From the NCBI GenBank assembly GCA_903881535.1, contig CAIRTT010000401.1, forward strand, positions 1-7,917: a DNA stretch of 7,917 nucleotides, written 5' to 3'. The position numbers and the translations under genes were made by a program. The notes under the pieces are model-generated. The model did not search any database. It saw only the letters and a list, made by a program, of their open reading frames with translations, and was not told the origin of the DNA. The number at the start of each line of letters is the position of its first letter. Within the stretch, counting starts at the first letter, position 1. Shown here one piece after another: positions 1 to 5,987 of the stretch. The stretch comes from an uncultured Armatimonadota bacterium (GTDB lineage Bacteria > Armatimonadota > Armatimonadia > Armatimonadales > Armatimonadaceae).

Positions 1-886
1 CTACATCTCGTGGAACAGCGATGTCCATCAACACGAGTGGACGATGCTCCCGGGTTACCTGCACGGTTGCAATATTTTCCTTAACCAAAACAATATGCGG
101 GGCTCCCGTACAGCAGATAACTGCATCCGCAACCTCGAGCGCCATGTCCAGGTCATTCCAGGTCATCGCGATCCCGCCAAATTCCGCAGCTAGCTCCTCA
201 GCTCTGTGGAAGGTCCGGTTCATAAACGCTAAGCGGTGGTCACCAAGACGCTGAAGTGCCTGCGCTGCCATCACGGCCATTTCACCCGCACCAAGAATCA
301 GGACGTTCAAACGGGCATCAGCTGCAAATTGCTGTACCAAAAGCGATGCGCCTGCATGGCTAACACTGGTTGTATGCCGGCTGATAACCGTTTCGGTGCG
401 TGCCCGCTTGCCGGCGTGAATCGCCTGGGAAAAGAGATGGGACAGTCCTGCGCCAACTGTCTGAGCATCAAATGCCGCATCCAGCGCCGCTGTAACCTGA
501 CCAAGAATCTGCGCCTCACCCAGAATCATCGAGTCCAAGCCACACGAAACCTGCATCAGGTGCGTAGCGGTTGCATCCCCGGAGAGCGAGTATAAGTGCG
601 GCCGAAGGTCATCCAAGGGAATGTTCTGGAGGCGCGACAGGAACAGCTCAATCTGCGTCAGACCCGCTTCAAAGTCGCGGGCTGCTGCGTAAATTTCGAG
701 GCGGTTACATGTCGAAAGAATGATGGCTTCATCCACGACCTGGGTCTTGGAACCGCCACCGCTTGCTACTTTCAATGCCTTGAGATCATCGAGGGTACTG
801 CGGAGCACACACCCCGTCATTGTCAGCTTCTCGCGGATTTCAATGGGTGCGGTCTTGTAGTTAAGACCAACGGCAATCAGCTTCAT
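1..886 (-). CDS. hemA: Glutamyl-tRNA reductase, 3' end cut by the window start
   Basis: This cytosolic enzyme reduces glutamyl-tRNA to glutamate-1-semialdehyde with NADPH, the first committed step of C5-pathway tetrapyrrole synthesis. I translated it by hand because the frame has no stop inside the window. About 295 residues are visible of a family that usually has 400-450. The N-terminal motif GLNYKTAPIEIREKL is at residues 7-21. The catalytic cysteine is Cys60 in STCNRLEIY, followed by GEAQILGQV at 123-131. The NADPH-binding Rossmann segment starts around VLILGAGEMA (195-204), with NRTFHRAEELA at 223-233 and MDIAVPRDV at the cut edge. The C-terminal dimerisation domain lies outside. The start ATG at 886-884 has an AGGTAGG-like ribosome site about 9 bases upstream (896-902). 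A glycine-rich stretch (SGGGSKTQ, residues 42-49) precedes the catalytic cysteine segment. The gene lies 195 bases after the ferrochelatase stop. I saw no convincing terminator or promoter in that gap, so co-transcription is open. Confidence 0.96.
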   Translation of the reverse strand, partial: MKLIAVGLNYKTAPIEIREKLTMTGCVLRSTLDDLKALKVASGGGSKTQVVDEAIILSTCNRLEIYAAARDFEAGLTQIELFLSRLQNIPLDDLRPHLYSLSGDATATHLMQVSCGLDSMILGEAQILGQVTAALDAAFDAQTVGAGLSHLFSQAIHAGKRARTETVISRHTTSVSHAGASLLVQQFAADARLNVLILGAGEMAVMAAQALQRLGDHRLAFMNRTFHRAEELAAEFGGIAMTWNDLDMALEVADAVICCTGAPHIVLVKENIATVQVTREHRPLVLMDIAVPRDV

Positions 887-1081
887 GCTGGAAAACCTAC
901 CTGTGCGGAAGGATAAGCCACCATGGATGACGTTGTGTAATGGAAAGACTGTTGGGACGCATCACTACGCAATAACACGACAATTCTCGATTCAATATTT
1001 ATGTGATGTCAGACCAATGCTCAGCCTGTACACCATCAAAGTTGCATTATTCATGCCACATAAGGACACGCGTAACAATAG

Positions 1082-2176
1082 TTAACTTACTGGATTCGCT
1101 GCTGGCCTCGGTCGCGCCGATTCGCCTTTAGCGCAGCAACCGACAGGGCAAACATCGTGGTTTGGTCCACGGCAACCCAAGCATTTGCGCTCTGGTGATT
1201 CGGTCATACGCTCTACGACCAGCTGACGGATCATCCCGACAAAGCGTGGATCCGTGCCTACCGTGCTGATACGAACCGCATCGATGCCAACTTCGGCAGC
1301 CTTGGAAAGTGCTTCATTATCCAAGTCGAAAAGCACTTCCATGTGGTCGGAAATAAAGCCGATCGGGATAATCGCGATGCGCTTGACGCCTTGTTCTGCG
1401 AGCGTGTCGATGTAGTCGCAGACATCCGGTTCCAGCCACGGAATCTGTGGCGGGCCACTCCGGCTCTGGTAGACAAGACTCCAATCCGGTACACCCGCTT
1501 CTTCCGCCACCAAGCGGCTGGCTTCTTTGAGCTGGACTTGGTAATCGCTGCCAGCGGCCATGCTGTTCGGGATGCTATGTGCGGTGAAAACTAGGTGCAC
1601 AGGGGCATCGGATTCCGGAAGCTTTGCGAGGCCTTCGTTTGTCTTCGTAACCATCGTGCCGATAAAGTCGGGATGGTTGTAGTAAACACGAATCTTGTCG
1701 AACTGGATATCGTCTTTGGTTAGCTGGAGGAGCTCAAGGGCATTCGTGACATCTTCACGGTACTGCCGGCATCCTGAGTAGCAGCTAAATGCACTGGTGA
1801 CAAACACGAGGACACGCTTGATGCCATCGGCTTTCATTTGGGTGATGGTATCGGTCACCATCGGCTGCCAGTTACGGTTGCCAAAGTAGATTGGGATGTT
1901 TAGCCCGTTTGCGGCAAAGTCGGCTTCCATTGCTGCTATCAGCGCACGGTTTTGTTCATTGATCGGCGAAATTCCGCCAAAGCCCTCGTAGTGATGAGCG
2001 ACTTCTGCAAGGCGTGCATCCGGGATGTTTCTTCCACGCGAGACATTACGAAGGAATGGCATGACATCATCCATGCCTTCGGGACCACCAAACGAGAGGA
2101 AGAGCAGCGCATCGTACGCCTGCGCTGTGTCATCGTGGCGGGGAGAGTCTACCGCTTGGGCTCCATAGATACTCAT
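1082..2176 (-). CDS. cpfC: Coproporphyrin III ferrochelatase with C-terminal iron-sulfur cysteine cluster
   Basis: This ferrochelatase-family enzyme of 364 residues inserts Fe2+ into a porphyrin. The coproheme decarboxylase encoded next to it makes coproporphyrin III the likely substrate. Family marks are LSFGGPEG (27-34), GGISPINEQ (67-75), SCYSGCRQYRED (131-142), the catalytic histidine His200 in TAHSIP, SRSGPPQIPWLEPD (238-251) and the conserved glutamate Glu280 in GFISDHMEVLFDLD. The C-terminal tail has cysteines at 332, 335, 343, 347 and 348. Actinobacterial ferrochelatases are known to bind [2Fe-2S] through one internal cysteine of the CRQYRED segment plus three C-terminal ones, so Cys136 and three of the tail cysteines are the inferred ligands. 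The start ATG overlaps the stop of the upstream HemQ-Rieske gene as ATGA (2173-2176), which indicates translational coupling and fixes this start. Classical protoporphyrin ferrochelatase (HemH) is the alternative, made unlikely by the neighbour. Confidence 0.95.
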   Translation of the reverse strand: MSIYGAQAVDSPRHDDTAQAYDALLFLSFGGPEGMDDVMPFLRNVSRGRNIPDARLAEVAHHYEGFGGISPINEQNRALIAAMEADFAANGLNIPIYFGNRNWQPMVTDTITQMKADGIKRVLVFVTSAFSCYSGCRQYREDVTNALELLQLTKDDIQFDKIRVYYNHPDFIGTMVTKTNEGLAKLPESDAPVHLVFTAHSIPNSMAAGSDYQVQLKEASRLVAEEAGVPDWSLVYQSRSGPPQIPWLEPDVCDYIDTLAEQGVKRIAIIPIGFISDHMEVLFDLDNEALSKAAEVGIDAVRISTVGTDPRFVGMIRQLVVERMTESPERKCLGCRGPNHDVCPVGCCAKGESARPRPAANPVS

Positions 2177-3363
2177 TCTGCTGCTCCATCAATCGTCGTT
2201 CCAACGTAAATCATGCCATCACGGACATCTACTTTGTAGGTCTCAACCGGCTTCCGGACAACACCATCGATTGCGGCGCCGGTTTTGATATCAAACTTGC
2301 CGTAGTGCCAAGGACAGATGACAGAGCATTCATCCTCGTTGATGGTTCCTTCGCAGAGGGGACCACGTGCATGCGAACAGCGGTTGTTGATGGCGTAGAG
2401 CTCACCCTTGATATTGAAGAGACCGACCATCTTGCCTTCGAGGAAGACGGTTCGGGTTTGGCCGGGCAGAAACTCGCTAAGCGGGCACACTTCGACCCAG
2501 ACTTCACGTGCTACTGTCTCAGACAGCGGAACGGCAATCGCTGGTCCACCAAGGCTGTCCAGCGCATCCTCGAGACGCATATTAGTACAGGTGAAAAGCG
2601 GCGTGTCCTGAAGCGTATAGAGGCTTGATTCGGTCTCGCGCAGCTCCTGGACCAAGTCGAGGAAGTCACTTGGCTCATCCGTTTCGAAAGCCACGATGAA
2701 CTCGTAGTCATCGATGCCGAAGCTGTAGGTCGTGTTCAAGCGGATCGATGGATACTTGCGTCCCACTTCGATGTGCTCATCCATGATGCCTTGACGGGCG
2801 TGGTGCGAGAGCTTGTACCAGGGGCGGGTCTTGATGAATGGGTAGACGAAGAGGTACTTGGCTTCGCTCGGGTCGATGACGAGGCGCTCTTCTTCTTCGG
2901 TTGCATCCTCGACGCCGCGAATTTCGTAAACAGACCGCTTCGTTTGAGAGAAGAAGGAATAGGCGATGTTCAGGTAGCCGCCCATGCGGGTCTTGGCGAT
3001 GGCGGTGGACATTTCCGTGAAGGCATCCGGTGTCTCTGCGATCTGCCAAAGCAAGAGCTCGGAGTCAGCACGTGTACCCATCAGGCTGTAGGGGCGCATC
3101 AGCATCCGGCGGTTGAACGAGCGGATAACATCCGCTAGTTCCAGCTTCTGCTCTGCCTGCTCCTCTGCCGGGAGGCGTCTCCACATGGGATCGACCTTAT
3201 AAAAGGCAAAGCGTACGTATTGACGCCGGGCCAGCATCCGGTTTCGTTCCTGCTGTGCGGCGGTTGGCGGCTGGGGCGCTGATGGCTGTGATGATTTCGG
3301 TCTCATTGGGCTACTGTCATTCCTGTATGCGGTGCCAATATACTTGACACTCCGCCGAGGCAT
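2173..3363 (-). CDS. hemQ: Coproheme decarboxylase (HemQ/ChdC) fused to a C-terminal Rieske [2Fe-2S] domain
   Basis: The N-terminal part (about residues 45-265) is of the chlorite dismutase/HemQ family. Known members oxidatively decarboxylate coproheme to heme b with H2O2. The motif VYPFIKTRPWY (173-183) supplies Tyr174, matching the catalytic tyrosine of Firmicutes-type HemQ. His197 in MDEHIEVGRKY matches the proximal heme ligand. The C-terminal part (about 288-390) is a ferredoxin-like Rieske domain with Cys329-x-His331 and Cys350-x2-His353, the full ligand set for a [2Fe-2S] centre, 18 residues apart. The reading frame is continuous with no stop between the domains. The first 40 residues are proline-rich and not conserved in type. 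An internal ATG at 3306-3304 (residue 20) has an AGGA 14 bases upstream and could be the true start; the first ATG has no good ribosome site. The stop overlaps the ferrochelatase start by four bases. The role of the Rieske domain is not known to me. Confidence 0.93.
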   Translation of the reverse strand: MPRRSVKYIGTAYRNDSSPMRPKSSQPSAPQPPTAAQQERNRMLARRQYVRFAFYKVDPMWRRLPAEEQAEQKLELADVIRSFNRRMLMRPYSLMGTRADSELLLWQIAETPDAFTEMSTAIAKTRMGGYLNIAYSFFSQTKRSVYEIRGVEDATEEEERLVIDPSEAKYLFVYPFIKTRPWYKLSHHARQGIMDEHIEVGRKYPSIRLNTTYSFGIDDYEFIVAFETDEPSDFLDLVQELRETESSLYTLQDTPLFTCTNMRLEDALDSLGGPAIAVPLSETVAREVWVEVCPLSEFLPGQTRTVFLEGKMVGLFNIKGELYAINNRCSHARGPLCEGTINEDECSVICPWHYGKFDIKTGAAIDGVVRKPVETYKVDVRDGMIYVGTTIDGAAE

Positions 3364-3374
3364 CTCTGCAAACT

Positions 3375-3403
3375 ACAATACCGGATGAATACTGGTATTT
3401 GAA
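3375..3403 (-). promoter_or_regulatory. Possible sigma70-type promoter for the hemQ-cpfC operon
   Basis: Read on the minus strand, a TTCAAA box (3403-3398) and a TATTGT box (3380-3375) are separated by exactly 17 bases. Each box matches four of six consensus positions. Transcription would begin near 3368, almost at the first ATG of the hemQ-Rieske gene, or about 60 bases ahead of the internal ATG at 3306. This placement favours the internal start if the promoter is real. The match is weak enough to arise by chance. Confidence 0.3.
3378..3398. promoter_or_regulatory. Operator-like dyad between the predicted promoter boxes
   Basis: ATACCGG (3378-3384) and CTGGTAT (3392-3398) form an inverted repeat with one imperfect position and a 7-base centre. 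It fills the spacer between the proposed -35 and -10 boxes, a common place for a repressor or MerR-like activator. No regulator gene is visible, so the binding protein is unknown. Confidence 0.3.
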
Positions 3404-3439
3404 CGGGCAAAGTGCCGGCGAATTGCCAAGTCCGTTCAA
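3399..3439. repeat. Inverted repeat upstream of hemQ
   Basis: TTGAACGG (3399-3406) and CCGTTCAA (3432-3439) are perfect 8-base complements with 25 bases between them, and an inner GGCA/TGCC pair extends the symmetry. It abuts the dyad over the predicted promoter. It may be an upstream operator or a DNA hairpin. An 8-base inverted repeat of this span is also expected by chance a few times in a window this long. Confidence 0.3.
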
Positions 3440-3684
3440 GCACATTGCGTGCCGGGCGTGTTGACATCCAGCAGAAAGGTGAAACTCTACATGATTGGAT
3501 AGGTTCCCAATTTGAAGGTTTGATCAGGCGGTTCATGCACATCAAGTTTAATGCAGTCATGGTCGATGTTGCATGCAGATTACACGCGCTTACTGTGTTG
3601 CATATTTTGCTGATGTAAATGAAAAACCTGCCGGGTTAGAACCTTAGAGGGTTTCTCCGAGCGAAAGTGGTTGCTACTCGCGGG
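3440..3684. other. Intergenic stretch without a recognisable gene
   Basis: I see no credible coding region, tRNA or clear hairpin terminator here. The short open frames on either strand have no family resemblance. The part next to the repeat array (about 3621-3684) resembles the array weakly: an A-run followed by a C/G-rich segment, then a segment ending CGCGGGCGGTGCGAAG. It could be a decayed fourth unit, but the match is too loose to call. Confidence 0.4.
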
Positions 3685-3727
3685 CGGTGCGAAGGTTTGA
3701 AGCTCACGTCACAAGAGAGAAAAAATG

Positions 3728-3761
3728 AAAAAACCGCCAAGTGTGTGACCACTGGGCGGTT
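3728..3761 (-). terminator. Intrinsic terminator 3, diverged sequence with preserved stem
   Basis: On the minus strand, AACCGCCCAGTG (3761-3750) pairs with CACTTGGCGGTT (3743-3732) with a single mismatch and a 6-base loop, and is followed by a T-run. The lower stem matches the other two hairpins, but the upper stem differs on both sides while still pairing. It is the last unit before the heme operon's upstream region. Confidence 0.87.
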
Positions 3762-3835
3762 ACATACTTCGATACGACGACGCTTAGCGCGCGGTGCGAA
3801 GATTTGCATCTCACGTCTCAAAAGAGAAAAAAATG

Positions 3836-3870
3836 AAAAAACCACCCGGAGGGAAAACTTCCGGGCGGTT
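3836..3870 (-). terminator. Intrinsic terminator 2 in the tandem array
   Basis: The hairpin arms and loop are the same as in the copy at 3944-3978, followed on the minus strand by TTTTTTCATTTTTTT. It sits one repeat unit further downstream of the isomerase gene. Confidence 0.87.
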
Positions 3871-3943
3871 ACATACTTCGATACGACGACGCTTAGCGCG
3901 CGGTGCGAAGATTTGAAGCTCACGTCTCAAAAGAGAAAAAATG

Positions 3944-3978
3944 AAAAAACCACCCGGAGGGAAAACTTCCGGGCGGTT
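3944..3978 (-). terminator. Intrinsic terminator 1, nearest the isomerase gene
   Basis: On the minus strand, AACCGCCCGGA (3978-3968) pairs with TCCGGGTGGTT (3958-3948), with one G-U pair and a 9-base loop. A T-run follows and, two bases later, a second T-run. The hairpin begins 22 bases past the isomerase stop, so it would end the glpT-glpQ-isomerase transcript. There is no T-run on the other side, so it works in one direction only. Confidence 0.88.
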
Positions 3979-4000
3979 ACGCTCTTCAAAACGACAACGC

Positions 4001-4894
4001 TTAGCGCCCTGAACGAATCTTTTCGAGCAGCTTTTTTGTGGCCTTGATGCCATCTGGCTCGCTGAGCTTGCTTCCTTCATACTCGATGCCAACAAACCCG
4101 GTGTAGCCCGCATCGCCAACAATTTTCATCATCTTGTAATAGTCGGTATGAATTTCATCGCCCTTGTCATCAAAGTCATGACTCTTCGCGCTGACACCCT
4201 TGGCAAATGCCATCATTTCGGTGACGCCCAAGTAGCGATCATATTCCTGATTGTTACCGAGACGGAAGTTGCCGAAGTCTGGCAGCGTCCCGCAGCGCTT
4301 GTTGCCGACCTTCTTCATCACTTCGGTGAGCCACTTGCCATTACTTGAAAGGCCACCATGGTTCTCCACGATGATGTTAATCTTCATCTTGGAACCGTAC
4401 TCGGTCAGGCGTGCAAGGCCATCGGCAGCGAGGTCGCGCTGTTGCTCCCACGTGCCGGTGCTGTAAGCATTGACCCGGATGGAATGACATCCGAGGAACT
4501 TTGCAGCATCCACCCACTTATAGTGGTTCTCAACCGCTTGCTTGCGCTTGGTTTCATCCGGGTTTCCTAGCTCGCCTTCGCCATCACACATGATAAGGAC
4601 ATTGGTGAGACCGTAATCAGATGAGCGCTTCTTCAGGTCGTTCAGATAGGCCTTGTCGGTTGCCTTATCTTTCCAGAACTGGTTGACATACTCAAGGCCT
4701 TCGCAGCCATAGTCTTCGCGCGCGACGCGTGCAAAGTCGAGGTTGTCCATCTTCTTTTCGAATAGAGCCTTATGCAGAGACCATTCAGCAAGAGAAATCT
4801 TGAACTTCTGTGCAGGAGCTGCCATCAGCTTTGGTGCTACTGCGGCGCTTGCAGTGAGTGCAAGGGATGTTGTGATGAAACGACGTCGATCCAT
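4001..4894 (-). CDS. Tat-exported sugar phosphate isomerase/epimerase-like TIM-barrel protein
   Basis: This 297-residue protein belongs to the xylose-isomerase-like/AP-endonuclease-2 TIM-barrel superfamily, which includes hydroxypyruvate isomerases and sugar epimerases. Its substrate cannot be read from sequence. The N-terminus MDRRRFITTSLALTAS is a twin-arginine signal, followed by a hydrophobic run and a probable cleavage site near LMAAP (23-27), so the folded, probably metal-loaded enzyme would act outside the cytoplasm. Likely metal ligands follow the family pattern: Glu177 (VENHGG), Asp206 (LPDFGNF), His239 (KSHDFDD) and Glu271 (GIEYEG). The ATG at 4894-4892 is preferred over an upstream ATG at 4960 because it begins the Tat signal, has AAAGGA nine bases upstream and avoids overlapping glpQ. 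It follows glpQ by 40 bases, so co-transcription is likely. Its 3' end runs into a tandem terminator array. Confidence 0.9.
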   Translation of the reverse strand: MDRRRFITTSLALTASAAVAPKLMAAPAQKFKISLAEWSLHKALFEKKMDNLDFARVAREDYGCEGLEYVNQFWKDKATDKAYLNDLKKRSSDYGLTNVLIMCDGEGELGNPDETKRKQAVENHYKWVDAAKFLGCHSIRVNAYSTGTWEQQRDLAADGLARLTEYGSKMKINIIVENHGGLSSNGKWLTEVMKKVGNKRCGTLPDFGNFRLGNNQEYDRYLGVTEMMAFAKGVSAKSHDFDDKGDEIHTDYYKMMKIVGDAGYTGFVGIEYEGSKLSEPDGIKATKKLLEKIRSGR

Positions 4895-4903
4895 GGTGTT
4901 TTT

Positions 4904-4909
4904 TCCTTT
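4904..4909 (-). promoter_or_regulatory. Ribosome binding site that decides the isomerase start
   Basis: AAAGGA on the minus strand lies nine bases before the ATG at 4894-4892. This is good Shine-Dalgarno spacing and supports that start over the longer frame beginning at 4960. Confidence 0.8.
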
Positions 4910-4934
4910 ACTGCGGTTGAGAATGTCTGACGAA

Positions 4935-5987
4935 TTAGTTCTTTGGCTTGGGAGCGGCACGGTTTAGCTTTTTGACGAAGGCGACGGCTTTATCTGGATG
5001 GTCACTAAATACGCCATCCACGCCGACTTCGACAAATGCTGCACGGAGAAGATCATCGAAGGAATCTGCGTACGACTGTACTGCATCGACGCGGAATGTG
5101 TACGGATGAATCTGAAGTCCAAGTGCCTTGGCATTCTTGGCAACATCATTGATTTTTAGCTTACCGTCCACTTTGCCTTCGATTAGCTGATTGATCCATG
5201 GACCGATGCCATCGGCGACCTTGGCCACTTCCGCAAGGCCAGCGGGCATCAACAGCTTTTCATAATCTGTTGAGCTTTCCTTATCCGCATTTTCTGTCGT
5301 CAGCTGGATAAGCCTGCCTTGCCAGCCAAGCTCCGTCCGAATACGTTTAGTCTCAGCAAAGTCGAAGCACTGCAGAAAGCATTTGTCTTCCTTGGTTTTA
5401 TAGCCATACTTCCAGAGGACTTCGAGGACGGCTTTGCTGATGTCGCGGCCTTCTGTGCGGTGCCATTCAGGGTTCTTTATTTCAGGGTAGATACCGATGT
5501 TTTTGCCGGTGCTCTTGTTGAGTCCCTGAATTAATTCGATTTCTTCGGCGAGGGTTGGGATGGAAAAGCCGGGGACACCAAGCGGGAAGCGCTTTGGGTA
5601 TACGGCCTTGCCCGTGACTGGATCAAAACGCTCCGAGACGGCAAGGGTCTTCAGCTCCGTAAGGGTGAAGTCGATCGCGTAGAAGCGACCATCCTTGCGC
5701 TTACGATCAGGGAACTTTTTGGCGACATCCGAGATGGTGTCGATATGTGTATCGTGAACGACGACGGGGATGTTGTCCTTCGAAAGAACGCAGTCAGGCT
5801 CGATAAAGTCCACGCCCATTTGATAGGCCATCGCGACGCCCTGAAGGGTATGTTCAGGAAGATAACCGCTTGCACCGCGGTGTGCGATGACGATCTGTCG
5901 ATTGGGCGCCTGAGCTTTTCCCTGCTGTTGAAGCGCTGTGTTGGGCAAGAGTGTGGCTATCCCGATAGCGGCGAGGAGGATGTTCAT
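4935..5987 (-). CDS. glpQ: Exported glycerophosphodiester phosphodiesterase
   Basis: This enzyme hydrolyses glycerophosphodiesters (deacylated phospholipid head groups) to glycerol-3-phosphate and an alcohol. From the ATG at 5987-5985 the protein has 350 residues, close to periplasmic GlpQ. Residues 1 to about 26 look like a Sec signal peptide. The GDPD motif HRGASGYLPEHTL (36-48) carries His36 and Glu45. Glu63 and Asp65 in FIEPD, His78 in VVVHDTH and Glu169 in YPEIKNP match the acid-base histidines and Ca2+ ligands known for GlpQ. The barrel ends with GVDGVFSDHPDKAV near the C-terminus. The chosen start shares ATGA with the glpT stop (5984-5987), showing coupling; an earlier in-frame ATG at 6047 lies inside glpT and would bury the signal peptide. 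The product feeds the upstream-encoded GlpT. Confidence 0.95.
   Translation of the reverse strand: MNILLAAIGIATLLPNTALQQQGKAQAPNRQIVIAHRGASGYLPEHTLQGVAMAYQMGVDFIEPDCVLSKDNIPVVVHDTHIDTISDVAKKFPDRKRKDGRFYAIDFTLTELKTLAVSERFDPVTGKAVYPKRFPLGVPGFSIPTLAEEIELIQGLNKSTGKNIGIYPEIKNPEWHRTEGRDISKAVLEVLWKYGYKTKEDKCFLQCFDFAETKRIRTELGWQGRLIQLTTENADKESSTDYEKLLMPAGLAEVAKVADGIGPWINQLIEGKVDGKLKINDVAKNAKALGLQIHPYTFRVDAVQSYADSFDDLLRAAFVEVGVDGVFSDHPDKAVAFVKKLNRAAPKPKN

Larger units (their letters stand above)
3685..4007 (-). repeat. Tandem array of three ~107-109 bp units, each with a terminator hairpin
   Basis: Three head-to-tail units are visible: 3685-3791 (107 bp), 3792-3900 (109 bp) and 3901-4007 (107 bp). 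Each begins CGGTGCGAAG, runs through a TCACGTC segment and an A-rich tract, then a GC hairpin and GGGCGGTTAC, and ends at CGACGCTTAGCGC or a close variant. The second and third are nearly identical through the hairpin. The first and second are identical after the hairpin. The unit closest to the isomerase gene includes that gene's stop codon (TTA at 4001-4003), and the same TTAGCGC segment recurs in the other units. The array therefore looks like repeated copies of a gene tail plus its terminator. Unit length is not a multiple of three, which argues against coding. Confidence 0.9.

Noticed and set aside
887..1081. Promoter or terminator between cpfC and hemA, including a CATCAC/GTGATG pair about 40 bases apart
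   Set aside because: The candidate boxes have poor spacing, there is no hairpin with a T-run, and the 6-base pair is easily a chance match.
2173..3363. True chlorite dismutase for chlorite detoxification
   Set aside because: The motif carries the tyrosine of coproheme decarboxylases and the gene overlaps a ferrochelatase gene, so the heme role is much more likely.
3685..4007. CRISPR array or integron attC sites
   Set aside because: The units are near-identical over their whole length with no short repeat/unique spacer pattern. The GTTRRRY/RYYYAAC core pair of attC sites is missing, and the hairpins end in T-runs typical of terminators.
3667..4047. Open frame on the plus strand (126 codons) running through the repeat array, and two overlapping minus-strand frames
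   Set aside because: The unit lengths are not multiples of three, so the reading frame changes within the units. The frames overlie three terminators and the end of a real gene, and the peptide is a low-complexity product of the repeats.
4001..4894. Naming the isomerase-like protein hydroxypyruvate isomerase (Hyi)
   Set aside because: Only superfamily features are visible. A Tat signal and location beside glpTQ do not fit cytosolic Hyi, and the substrate cannot be told from the sequence.
4895..4960. Longer N-terminus of the isomerase-like protein starting at 4960
   Set aside because: It would overlap glpQ and put 22 residues ahead of the Tat signal. The internal ATG at 4894 has a good ribosome site.
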